This document shows, in pieces, positions 1 through 5,494 of a stretch of 5,494 nt of DNA. How positions within the stretch are numbered: position 1 is the stretch's first letter; the number at the start of each line of letters is the position of its first letter. A program made the translations under genes and the position numbers. This DNA comes from Planctomycetota bacterium. GTDB taxonomy: Bacteria; Planctomycetota; Phycisphaerae; UBA1845; PWPN01. Location: positions 1 to 5,494 of the forward strand of contig JACQVT010000334.1 of assembly GCA_016209665.1 (NCBI GenBank), in the 5' to 3' direction. The notes beneath the pieces were generated by a model, which was not told the origin of the DNA, did no database searches, and saw only the letters and a list, made by a program, of their open reading frames with translations.

Positions 1-1250
1 CCAACCGGGAGTTCAACCGGGCCAAGGCCACCTTCGACCACCTGGGCGCCGGCGATCGCATCTATCTTGTCGAGGCGGGTGAGGATGCCGGCCCCGGCAC
101 GGACGAGGCGTTGCTGGCGTTCTTGCGGGCACTCGGCATCGGCGAACCGCTCAGGGCCGCCGGCGCCGCGCCGCGGGACCGCCGCGGGGACTACGACCCC
201 CGGCCTCGGCTGCACCGCCAGTTCGATCAGCTCGCCGAGTACACGCAGCGACTGCTCCGCGAATCGCAGCATCGTCGCCGTGAATTCTGGGCCAGGGCCG
301 GCTCGTCATCCATTGCCAAATGGCCCGAATCGTGCCGGTGGTACCGAGAATACCTGCACGACGAGGTCATCGGCCGCTGTGAGCCGGCCAGCCTGCCGCC
401 CGGTCCGCGGACGCGCCGAATCCTCGACGAACCCCGGTTTATCGGCTACGAGGTGATGCTCGACGTCTGGCCGGACGTGTTCGCCTGGGGCGTGCTGCTG
501 GTGCCCAAAGACCTCGAGCCCGAGGAGCGCCGGCCGGTCGTCGTCTGCCAGCACGGGCTGGAGGGCCGGCCCGACCCGGTGGTCAACCCGAGGACCCAGG
601 GCCTGTACAACTCGTTCGGAGCCAAGCTGGCCGACGAGGGCTTCGTGGTGTTCGCCCCGCAGAACCCGTACATCGGCGGCAATGACTTCCGCGTCCTGCA
701 GCGCAAGGCCAACCCGCTGAAGCAGTCGCTGTTTTCGGTCATCACCCGCCAGCACGAACGGATTCTGGAGTGGCTTTCATCCCAGCCGTTCGTCGACGCG
801 AAGCGGATCGGGTTTTACGGCATTTCCTACGGCGGCAAGACGGCCATGCGCGTGCCCCCCCTGTTGCCTCAGTATGCCCTGGCGATCTGCTCGGCCGACT
901 TCAACGAGTATGCCTACAAGGTCGCGAGCAGCGACTACCCGTTCGGCTTCATGTTCGTGCACGAGTACGAAATCCCGGAGTTTGACTTCGCCAACACGTT
1001 CAACCACGCCGAGCTGGCCGGCCTGATCGCCCCCCGGCCGTTCATGGTCGAGCGAGGTCACGGCGACGGGGTGGCCCCCGACGAGTGGGTCGGCTACGAA
1101 TACGCCAAGGTCCGCCGGCTCTACGCGGGCCTGGGTATCCCCGACCTGACGGAGATCGAGTTTTTCAGCGGGGGACACGAGATCCACGCCGTCGGGACCT
1201 TCGCGTTCCTGCGCAAACACCTGAACTGGCCCGCCGCCCGATCGCGTTGA
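1..1250 (+). CDS. Alpha/beta hydrolase with two hydrolase modules (5' partial; dienelactone hydrolase / acetyl xylan esterase-like)
   Basis: The frame is open from the window edge (first whole codon at 3) to the TGA at 1248-1250, so the start lies outside. Residues are counted from that first codon; 415 are visible. Residues about 115-410 form a complete alpha/beta hydrolase module. They contain an oxyanion-type HGLEG at 184-188, the nucleophile elbow GISYGG with Ser275, a candidate acid Asp355 (HGDG) and a candidate base His392 (GGHEIH). Residues 7-48 resemble the end of the same fold (compare AKATFDHLG with AKVRRLYAGLG at 368-378), so the full protein probably has two modules in tandem. The visible tail of the first module lacks a His where the second has GGHEIH. 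The linker, about residues 50-115, is charged and probably helical. The substrate cannot be told; esters of sugars or polysaccharides are a family-based guess. The gene converges on the glycosyltransferase. Hydrolase fold is confident, substrate is not. Confidence 0.9.
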   Translation, partial: NREFNRAKATFDHLGAGDRIYLVEAGEDAGPGTDEALLAFLRALGIGEPLRAAGAAPRDRRGDYDPRPRLHRQFDQLAEYTQRLLRESQHRRREFWARAGSSSIAKWPESCRWYREYLHDEVIGRCEPASLPPGPRTRRILDEPRFIGYEVMLDVWPDVFAWGVLLVPKDLEPEERRPVVVCQHGLEGRPDPVVNPRTQGLYNSFGAKLADEGFVVFAPQNPYIGGNDFRVLQRKANPLKQSLFSVITRQHERILEWLSSQPFVDAKRIGFYGISYGGKTAMRVPPLLPQYALAICSADFNEYAYKVASSDYPFGFMFVHEYEIPEFDFANTFNHAELAGLIAPRPFMVERGHGDGVAPDEWVGYEYAKVRRLYAGLGIPDLTEIEFFSGGHEIHAVGTFAFLRKHLNWPAARSR

Positions 1251-1258
1251 TGGACCCA

Positions 1259-1320
1259 ATCAGAGCCCGGAGCGCGAGCGACGGCTTGTTCCTTATCAGA
1301 GCCCGGAGCGCGAGCGACGG
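1259..1320 (+). repeat. Two direct copies of a 26-bp G+C-rich intergenic repeat
   Basis: Identical 26-base units lie at 1259-1284 and 1295-1320, with a period of 36 bases. Both contain GAGCCCGGAGCGCGAGCGAC. The bases just after them are also similar (CTTGTTCC versus GTTGTGCC). The first copy starts 9 bases after the hydrolase stop codon. The form recalls short repeats scattered between genes in planctomycete genomes, but that is memory and was not searched. Two copies are too few, and the 10-base spacer too short, for a CRISPR array. Confidence 0.85.
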
Positions 1321-1386
1321 GTTGTGCCGCCGTCAACGGAACATACGTCTCCGTGGCAACCCACTCGCTTGCGCTCGGGGCTCTGA
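1296..1386. repeat. Inverted repeat forming a long nested hairpin (REP/BIME-like) between convergent genes
   Basis: Bases 1296-1317 are complementary to 1365-1386 over 22 positions, with one mismatch and one G-T wobble; the right arm is thus an inverted third copy of the direct repeat. Inside, GGGT 1319-1322 pairs with 1359-1362, TGCC 1325-1328 with GGCA 1355-1358, and ACGGA 1336-1340 with TCCGT 1350-1354. The whole 91 bases can therefore fold into one branched-free hairpin in RNA from either strand. It sits between the 3' ends of two converging genes, so it may end transcription or protect 3' ends on both sides. There is no T-run after it, so it is not a classical intrinsic terminator. Confidence 0.75.
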
Positions 1387-1411
1387 CAGCCCGGGTGGCC
1401 GGCGGCGACAT

Positions 1412-3214
1412 TCATGCCACGCGGATTTGCGGCCAGGGCGGGCAGAGCGAGTCGATGGCCGGCAGGAAGAAGCCGCGGGCGACCACGTCCCAACTCATCT
1501 TCGACGCCAGTTGGTAGCCGCGTTCCAGCAGGCTCCGGGCGGATTCCTCGTCGGTGGGCAGGGCGTCCATCAACCGCGCCGCAACGTCGGCGGCGACCCG
1601 CACCTCGTGCTCGTGGCGGTCCCTGCGGGAGATCGCCAGCCAATCGCGTTCAGTGCGGTACTCGAGCCGAGACTTGTCGTACTCGGCGACGATCAGGTTG
1701 GGCGGATACACTCCGCCGGTGAGGCGCTGGAGGAGGCCCGTGCAGCCGCACACCCGCGACACCACGCAGATCCCGCCGTAGGTCAGGGGCTCCAGGTGGG
1801 CGATGCCGAACGGCTCGTAGACGCTCTGTCCGAACTCGACGTCGCTGCCGCGGCGCACGTCCAGCAGCGCCATGTCCGCCGGCATGAGACGGCCGCACAG
1901 ATCCCGGGACCAGCCGAACTGGTTCACGAACACGACCTTGATCTGCCGCGACCGGGCGTTGAGCTGCTGCACGCCGGTGTAGTAGATGGCCTCGCCGTAG
2001 GACAGGTCGGGATCCTTCTCGCGGTGGGCCAGGGGCCAGCCCCATTCCTGCTCCATGCGGGCGACCTCCTCCGGCCCGCGCTGCGGCATCTCGGTCGACA
2101 GCACGAACAAAACGGCCGACTTGCCCTGCCGGCGGAACATCGGCTCGAGGTGCTCCAACACGCGGAGATCGCGCCACAAGCCCTTGCTGGTGATGTTGCG
2201 GGTCACGTGGGTGAAGACGTAGTCGGGCCGGTCGCCGAGCAGCGATTGGGCGTAGGCCCGCAGGCGGTCACGGCTCTCCTGGTGCTGTTCGAGCGTGATC
2301 CGCTCGGCGGGGATGCCGTTGTAGGCGATCTCGATGTCGGCCTCGGCCATCTCGGGCCCCAGGAAGCGCAGCTCGCGCTCCACGTAGTCGCCGACGGCCA
2401 GAATCTTGTCGCAGTTCGCCGCCGCCTTGACGAGCACGTGGCGATAGTAGTGGTCCTGGGGGCCGAACACGTCGTCGAGGTACCGGCCGTGGGCCAGGGC
2501 GTCCTCCAGGACGTTGTAGAACGTGAGGTCGTGCCCGGGGTGGTGTTCGACGATGGGCCGCACCGTCGCCACCTCGTGGGCATGGAAGATGGTGCGAAAC
2601 GCCCCGCTCTCGTCCCAGCGGGTGGCCAAGACCGTGGGCAGGCCCATCCATTCATGGGCCACGATGACGCACTGGCGAGGCCTCGCTGCCGCCCCCAGAG
2701 CGTGCAGGGCAGCCAGGGCCGGCTGGGCCAGCTTGACGTACAGGTCGTATTCCCACGAGTGCTCGTACTTCAGCGAGTCGATGCCGAACGCTTCCCACAG
2801 TCCGGCCTTGAATTCGTTGGCCTTCCTGAGGTCCATCCGCGACACGTCGATCAGGACGACCTCCGGCGTGACCCGCCCTGCGTTGTGGGAATTGTTGATC
2901 GCCACGTGGCCGTAAACGATCTCGACGTGAAACTCCCGGCGGACGTGGGCCAGGGCCTCGGCCACCTGCGGCTGGCGGACCAGGCCGTCGATGCTGCTGT
3001 ACAAGACCTCGCCGCACTCCCCCAGCCGCGACTCGCCCCCGCCCTCGGACGGGAACAGCGGCCCGATCAGGATCGTCCGCAACTGGCTGGTACGGTAGGG
3101 TTCGCTGGTGAGCAGGCCCTCGAGGACCGCTCCGATGCCGCCGACCTTATAGACCGCTTCGTGCGTGATGTGGGCGACGGTGCGCGCCTGGCTGCTCGGC
3201 AACAGATGACTCAT
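1412..3214 (-). CDS. GT-B glycosyltransferase, glycogen/starch synthase-like
   Basis: This 600-residue protein has the marks of a retaining GT-B glucosyltransferase of the glycogen/starch synthase group, which extends alpha-1,4-glucan from a nucleotide-glucose donor in the cytoplasm. In order: the N-terminal glycine loop KVGGIG at 23-28; AHEWMG at 186-191 and HAHE at 211-214 in the first Rossmann half; YNGIP at 298-302 at the domain junction; Arg339 and Lys344 spaced R-x4-K as in GlgA; and YEPFGIAHLEP, whose Glu467 and Glu475 make the E-x7-E motif. It is about 120 residues longer than typical bacterial GlgA, and the region after E-x7-E reads RVCGCTG where GlgA has a TGG-like loop, so it is a divergent member. 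GT5 versus GT3 versus GT4, and ADP- versus UDP-glucose, cannot be settled here. No signal peptide or membrane segment is seen. The ATG at 3214 is supported by a GGAG five bases upstream. Family call is firm; exact acceptor is inferred. Confidence 0.9.
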   Translation of the reverse strand: MSHLLPSSQARTVAHITHEAVYKVGGIGAVLEGLLTSEPYRTSQLRTILIGPLFPSEGGGESRLGECGEVLYSSIDGLVRQPQVAEALAHVRREFHVEIVYGHVAINNSHNAGRVTPEVVLIDVSRMDLRKANEFKAGLWEAFGIDSLKYEHSWEYDLYVKLAQPALAALHALGAAARPRQCVIVAHEWMGLPTVLATRWDESGAFRTIFHAHEVATVRPIVEHHPGHDLTFYNVLEDALAHGRYLDDVFGPQDHYYRHVLVKAAANCDKILAVGDYVERELRFLGPEMAEADIEIAYNGIPAERITLEQHQESRDRLRAYAQSLLGDRPDYVFTHVTRNITSKGLWRDLRVLEHLEPMFRRQGKSAVLFVLSTEMPQRGPEEVARMEQEWGWPLAHREKDPDLSYGEAIYYTGVQQLNARSRQIKVVFVNQFGWSRDLCGRLMPADMALLDVRRGSDVEFGQSVYEPFGIAHLEPLTYGGICVVSRVCGCTGLLQRLTGGVYPPNLIVAEYDKSRLEYRTERDWLAISRRDRHEHEVRVAADVAARLMDALPTDEESARSLLERGYQLASKMSWDVVARGFFLPAIDSLCPPWPQIRVA

Positions 3215-3219
3215 ATGCG

Positions 3220-3223
3220 CTCC
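3220..3223 (-). promoter_or_regulatory. Ribosome binding site of the glycosyltransferase gene
   Basis: On the minus strand GGAG lies five bases before the ATG at 3214. It supports that start over later in-frame codons. Confidence 0.55.
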
Positions 3224-3268
3224 GGACGCTGGGTCCTTGCGGTACCTCCCTCACTTGACCACAATCGA

Positions 3269-3297
3269 AGTATACGATCTTCCCCCGACAGCGTCGA
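3269..3297 (-). promoter_or_regulatory. Putative sigma70-type promoter of the glycosyltransferase gene
   Basis: On the minus strand, TCGACG (3297-3292, four of six matches to TTGACA) is followed after exactly 17 bases by TATACT (3274-3269, five of six matches to TATAAT). Transcription would begin near 3262 and give a leader of roughly 50 bases before the ATG at 3214. It implies that the gene can be expressed apart from the iron-sulfur gene upstream. No operator was recognised. Confidence 0.45.
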
Positions 3298-3342
3298 CCG
3301 CCCGCATCCGATAAGGGGCTGTGGGGCAGATTTCCCCCCGCG

Positions 3343-5271
3343 TCAGGCACTTCGCCTCCGGCTTTTCTTGAGGACCATGCCGCTGAGGTCCACCAGTGAC
3401 CCGTTATTGGCAGCCGGTGGGACGGCGGCCGTCTTCATCAGCCGCAGCGAGCGATTCCGATCGCGCTGGAGGTAGTTCTGCGACCGCGTCTCGCCCTCGG
3501 CCGTCACGTAGACCGCCCGCCGGTCCCCCACCACCGGGCACTCCATCTCGCACAGCCCGCATCCGATGCACAGCTCGGTGTCGATCTTGGGCACCTTGAA
3601 CTCGAGGTTGACCTCGACCACTTCGCCGCGGACCGGGTCCCTGACGAACCGCGACCCGTTGGCCAGTTCGCCGATGGCCGGGTCCAGCTCGCCGATCATG
3701 AGCGTGTCGACGTCGTTGCCGAGGATCCGGTGCGTCTCGCTGGTGCCGTCGCGGTGGATGACGCGGACGTGGTAGCTCGTCGTCTGGTCGCCCTTGAACT
3801 CACCGGGGCGGAACGTCGTCGCCTCGCCGAACGCCAAGCCCGGCGGCGGATACTCGGCCAGGGTGACCGTGGTCGCGGTCGCCGACGTGACCTGCTTTTT
3901 CCCGTCGCGGACGAGCAACTGGCGATATTCCGAATGGATCGCCTTGGGCGAGGTCGGGCAGACCTCCTCGCACACCACGCAGGGGATGTTCTTGGACCAC
4001 GGCAGGCAGCGGCCCAGGTCGTAGTGGGCGGTACCCAACTTGACCGGGCCCTGATCGGCGTACTTGCCGTAGCCGAGCTTCTCCTCGATGGTCAGGCGCT
4101 GGATGGCGCCGGTGGGGCAGACTTGGCCGCAGGCCGTGCAGTTGAGCTGGCAGAAGCCCATGCGGAAGTTCATGATGGGCGTCCACAGCCCCTCGAGGCC
4201 CGCCTCGAACATCGCCGGTTGCAAGACGTTCGTCGGGCAGACGCGGATGCACTGGTCGCACTTGATGCACCGCTCGAGGAACTCCAGTTCCTCGACCGAG
4301 CCCGGCGGCCGCACGACCTTAGTCGAGAAATCCCGCGTCGACCGGCCCGACAGCTTGGTGAACGGATAGAACAGGACGCCGGCGACCGCCGCGTAGATCG
4401 CCCGCCGCCGCGGGAGGTCCGGCCAGGCGATCTCGTGCTTCTTTTGGGGCAGCAGGGCGAAACTCAGGGCGTCGTGCGGGCAGTCCTCGATGCAGTTGAA
4501 GCAGACGAAGCATTCGCTCTTGCGGAGTTGCGTCTGCGGGTCGCTGGCCCCCTCGCAGCTTTGCAGGCACAGGTCGCAGTCGGTGCACTTGTTGGGGTCG
4601 CGCTCGATCCGCCAGACGGCGAACCGGCTCAGCACGCCCAGCATCGCTCCGAGCGGGCACAGCACCCGGCAGAAGAACCGCGGGATGATCAGGTTCATGC
4701 TCACCAGGAACAGGATCAAAAACCCGATGACCCAGGCAAGCTGATGCACCTTGGGGTCGCCCACCGCCTTGGCGACCGGCTCGGGCAGGTTCAGGGCCGG
4801 CAGCAGCGAGGTCGTGAACGACCGGTGCAGCAGGCAGATGGGGTCGAGCAGACCGATCTGCAGGCTGCCGAACACCGCCGCCACGATCATGCCGATGAGG
4901 ACGTAATACTTGACCTGGTAGAGCTTACGGTAGCGGTTGGACTCGATGCGCTGCTTGGCGCCGCGGGTGTTGAACACCCAGCCGACGAATTGGTGCATGA
5001 TGCCGTAGGGGCAGATCCAGTTGCAGAAGAAGCGGCCCAGGAACAAGGTGGGGATCAGCAGCAGGAGCGACCAGCCCAGGCCCTTGTAGACGGTGTGCGT
5101 GGTGATGGCGGTCGCCATGGCCACCAGCGGGTCGACATCGAGGAACTTGCTGACCCAGAACTTCAGCGCTGGGGCGTCCTCCAGGTGGGCGAACGTCGTG
5201 ACGAAGACGAACGTCAGGAACAGCGCCATGACGACCGTCTGAACGATGATCCGTACCGTGGTAATCCGCAT
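3343..5271 (-). CDS. Membrane-bound polyferredoxin, NapH-like and NapG/MauM-like fusion (4Fe-4S binding protein)
   Basis: The 642-residue protein looks like a NapH-type membrane ferredoxin fused to a NapG/MauM-type ferredoxin, and probably passes electrons between the quinone pool or cytoplasm and a periplasmic partner. Hydrophobic stretches lie near 8-28, 66-81, 122-142, 178-197 and 289-304. NapH-type CxxxCP motifs are C83/C87 and C201/C205, with C146 in a DPIC motif. Two four-Cys sets follow (C229-C239, C254-C264). [12 protein letters not shown] at 287-298, Tat-like, then begins a fifth segment where NapG would have its signal peptide. After it come four more sets: C335-C345, C374-C385, C422/C431/C434/C438 and C568-C578. 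By NapH/NapG precedent the first two sets are cytoplasmic and the last four periplasmic. Residues 447-560 are an unusually long insert before the last set. ATG 5271 is the first in-frame ATG, GTG or TTG after an upstream stop near 5347, but has no clear Shine-Dalgarno. The physiological partner is not in the window. Confidence 0.9.
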   Translation of the reverse strand: MRITTVRIIVQTVVMALFLTFVFVTTFAHLEDAPALKFWVSKFLDVDPLVAMATAITTHTVYKGLGWSLLLLIPTLFLGRFFCNWICPYGIMHQFVGWVFNTRGAKQRIESNRYRKLYQVKYYVLIGMIVAAVFGSLQIGLLDPICLLHRSFTTSLLPALNLPEPVAKAVGDPKVHQLAWVIGFLILFLVSMNLIIPRFFCRVLCPLGAMLGVLSRFAVWRIERDPNKCTDCDLCLQSCEGASDPQTQLRKSECFVCFNCIEDCPHDALSFALLPQKKHEIAWPDLPRRRAIYAAVAGVLFYPFTKLSGRSTRDFSTKVVRPPGSVEELEFLERCIKCDQCIRVCPTNVLQPAMFEAGLEGLWTPIMNFRMGFCQLNCTACGQVCPTGAIQRLTIEEKLGYGKYADQGPVKLGTAHYDLGRCLPWSKNIPCVVCEEVCPTSPKAIHSEYRQLLVRDGKKQVTSATATTVTLAEYPPPGLAFGEATTFRPGEFKGDQTTSYHVRVIHRDGTSETHRILGNDVDTLMIGELDPAIGELANGSRFVRDPVRGEVVEVNLEFKVPKIDTELCIGCGLCEMECPVVGDRRAVYVTAEGETRSQNYLQRDRNRSLRLMKTAAVPPAANNGSLVDLSGMVLKKSRRRSA

Positions 5272-5297
5272 AGCGTGCGACTGCCCAACGAGCCCCG

Positions 5298-5371
5298 CGG
5301 GTCGCCTCGTCGATTCGCCGCGGCGAGTTGATCCCCGCGCATCGGTTCATCTCCGCAGTACCGGCGACCCG
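5298..5371 (-). repeat. Inverted repeat and 12-bp palindrome in the leader of the iron-sulfur gene
   Basis: CGGGTCGCC at 5298-5306 is perfectly complementary to GGCGACCCG at 5363-5371. Between them TCGCCGCGGCGA at 5315-5326 is a perfect 12-base palindrome. The outer repeat begins just inside the predicted transcript of the minus-strand gene. It could be an RNA stem around the leader, or the palindrome could be a dimeric regulator site. In such G+C-rich DNA, chance occurrence is a real alternative. Confidence 0.4.
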
Positions 5372-5380
5372 GTCGGAACC

Positions 5381-5386
5381 ATTATA
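5381..5386 (-). promoter_or_regulatory. Putative -10 box of the iron-sulfur protein gene
   Basis: The minus strand reads TATAAT, a full match to the sigma70 -10 consensus and striking in this G+C-rich context. No good -35 box lies 16-18 bases upstream (the 17-base position reads GCAGGC), so an activator or another sigma type may be involved. Start of transcription would be near 5374, with a leader of about 100 bases before the ATG at 5271. Confidence 0.4.
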
Positions 5387-5434
5387 TCGTGTCCTTCCGG
5401 CAAGCCTGCATGAATCAGCGTGAGGCATTTGGTA

Positions 5435-5477
5435 TCGTCGGCCGTTGCCGCGAGGCGGCATGGAGGACGGCCGATGA
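5435..5477 (+). promoter_or_regulatory. Possible RNA structure masking the start codon of the right-edge gene
   Basis: TCGTCGGCCG at 5435-5444 can pair with CGGCCGATGA at 5468-5477 over ten positions, with one G-U wobble, covering the whole ATG at 5474-5476. Nested inside is a perfect hairpin, TGCCGC 5446-5451 with GCGGCA 5455-5460 and loop GAG. The Shine-Dalgarno GGAGGA at 5462-5467 is left unpaired in the bulge. This would hide the start codon while exposing the ribosome site. It is a reading of base pairing only. Confidence 0.35.
5462..5467 (+). promoter_or_regulatory. Strong Shine-Dalgarno of the right-edge gene
   Basis: GGAGGA lies six bases before the ATG at 5474. It is the best ribosome binding site in the window and is the main reason for calling a gene start there. 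Confidence 0.6.
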
Positions 5478-5494
5478 GAACCGGAGCGACGCAG
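5474..5494 (+). CDS. Start of an unidentified plus-strand gene (3' partial, seven codons)
   Basis: ATG at 5474 opens a frame reading MRTGATQ to the window edge. It is called from the ideal Shine-Dalgarno six bases upstream and from its position divergent to the iron-sulfur gene, with a 202-base gap between the two start codons. Seven residues are far too few to name a product. A shared control region with the iron-sulfur gene is possible; function could be related, but nothing here shows it. Confidence 0.5.

Noticed and set aside
1259..1386. Possible CRISPR array.
   Set aside because: There are only two direct units with a 10-base spacer and one inverted copy, and no cas genes.
3299..3342. 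Intrinsic terminator after the polyferredoxin stop codon.
   Set aside because: Only a four-pair GGGG/CCCC stem with a seven-base loop is present, and no T-run follows on the minus strand.
1085..3475. Plus-strand open frame of 796 codons antisense to the glycosyltransferase.
   Set aside because: It overlaps the hydrolase end, runs through the repeat element and lies fully antisense to a gene with clear motifs. Its translation is a low-complexity mix of Leu, Val, Asp, Gly, Arg and His, as expected from the complement of G+C-rich codons, and shows no domain.
3343..5271. Assignment as a dedicated nitrate, methylamine or nitrous-oxide system component.
   Set aside because: The resemblance to NapH, NapG and MauM is at the level of cluster spacing; no nap, mau or nos gene is present in the window, so a pathway name would be a guess.
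3730..5331. Plus-strand open frame of 533 codons antisense to the polyferredoxin.
   Set aside because: It is antisense to a well-supported gene, with Arg-, Asp-, Gln- and His-rich composition and no recognisable motif or ribosome site.
5401..5440. Sigma70 promoter for the right-edge plus-strand gene.
   Set aside because: TATCGT at 5433-5438 matches the -10 consensus at only four of six positions, and the hexamer 17 bases upstream does not resemble TTGACA.
4925..5461. Minus-strand open frame whose internal ATG (near 5352) follows a GGAG and overlaps the polyferredoxin start in another frame.
   Set aside because: Although that ATG has a ribosome-like sequence, the translation becomes the Arg/Pro/His-rich shadow of the polyferredoxin membrane region, so it is not treated as a gene.

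Overview
This is a G+C-rich bacterial window that reads as ordinary chromosomal backbone, not a mobile island. A planctomycete-type bacterium is the best guess. Three things point that way: a double-module alpha/beta hydrolase, a large membrane polyferredoxin that joins NapH-like and NapG/MauM-like parts, and short G+C-rich intergenic repeats of the GAGC-C-GAGCGC-AGCGA kind. The lineage is an inference from remembered family resemblance and was not tested by any search.

Layout, left to right. (1) Positions 1-1250, plus strand: the 3' part of an alpha/beta hydrolase. It carries the tail of one hydrolase module followed by a complete second module with a Ser-Asp-His triad. (2) Positions 1251-1411: a convergent intergenic gap filled by two direct copies and one inverted copy of a short repeat, which can fold into a long nested hairpin. 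(3) Positions 1412-3214, minus strand: a 600-residue GT-B glycosyltransferase of the glycogen/starch synthase type. (4) Positions 3215-3342: a gap with a plausible sigma70-type promoter for the glycosyltransferase. (5) Positions 3343-5271, minus strand: a 642-residue membrane iron-sulfur protein with six four-cysteine cluster motifs. (6) Positions 5272-5473: a divergent control region with a consensus -10 box for the iron-sulfur gene, an inverted repeat and a palindrome in its leader, and a structured ribosome-binding region for a plus-strand gene. (7) Positions 5474-5494: the first seven codons of that gene, cut by the window edge.

The hydrolase (ester or carbohydrate-derivative hydrolysis), the glycosyltransferase (probably storage glucan synthesis) and the polyferredoxin (electron transfer at the membrane) do not form an obvious pathway. 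The glycosyltransferase lies downstream of the polyferredoxin on the same strand, but it is 128 bases away and seems to have its own promoter, so the two need not be one operon. I see no CRISPR array, tRNA, rRNA, transposase, phage gene or defence system. The points most worth a second look are the NapH-NapG fusion with its extra domain between clusters, the intergenic repeat hairpin, and the possible start-codon-masking structure at the right edge.
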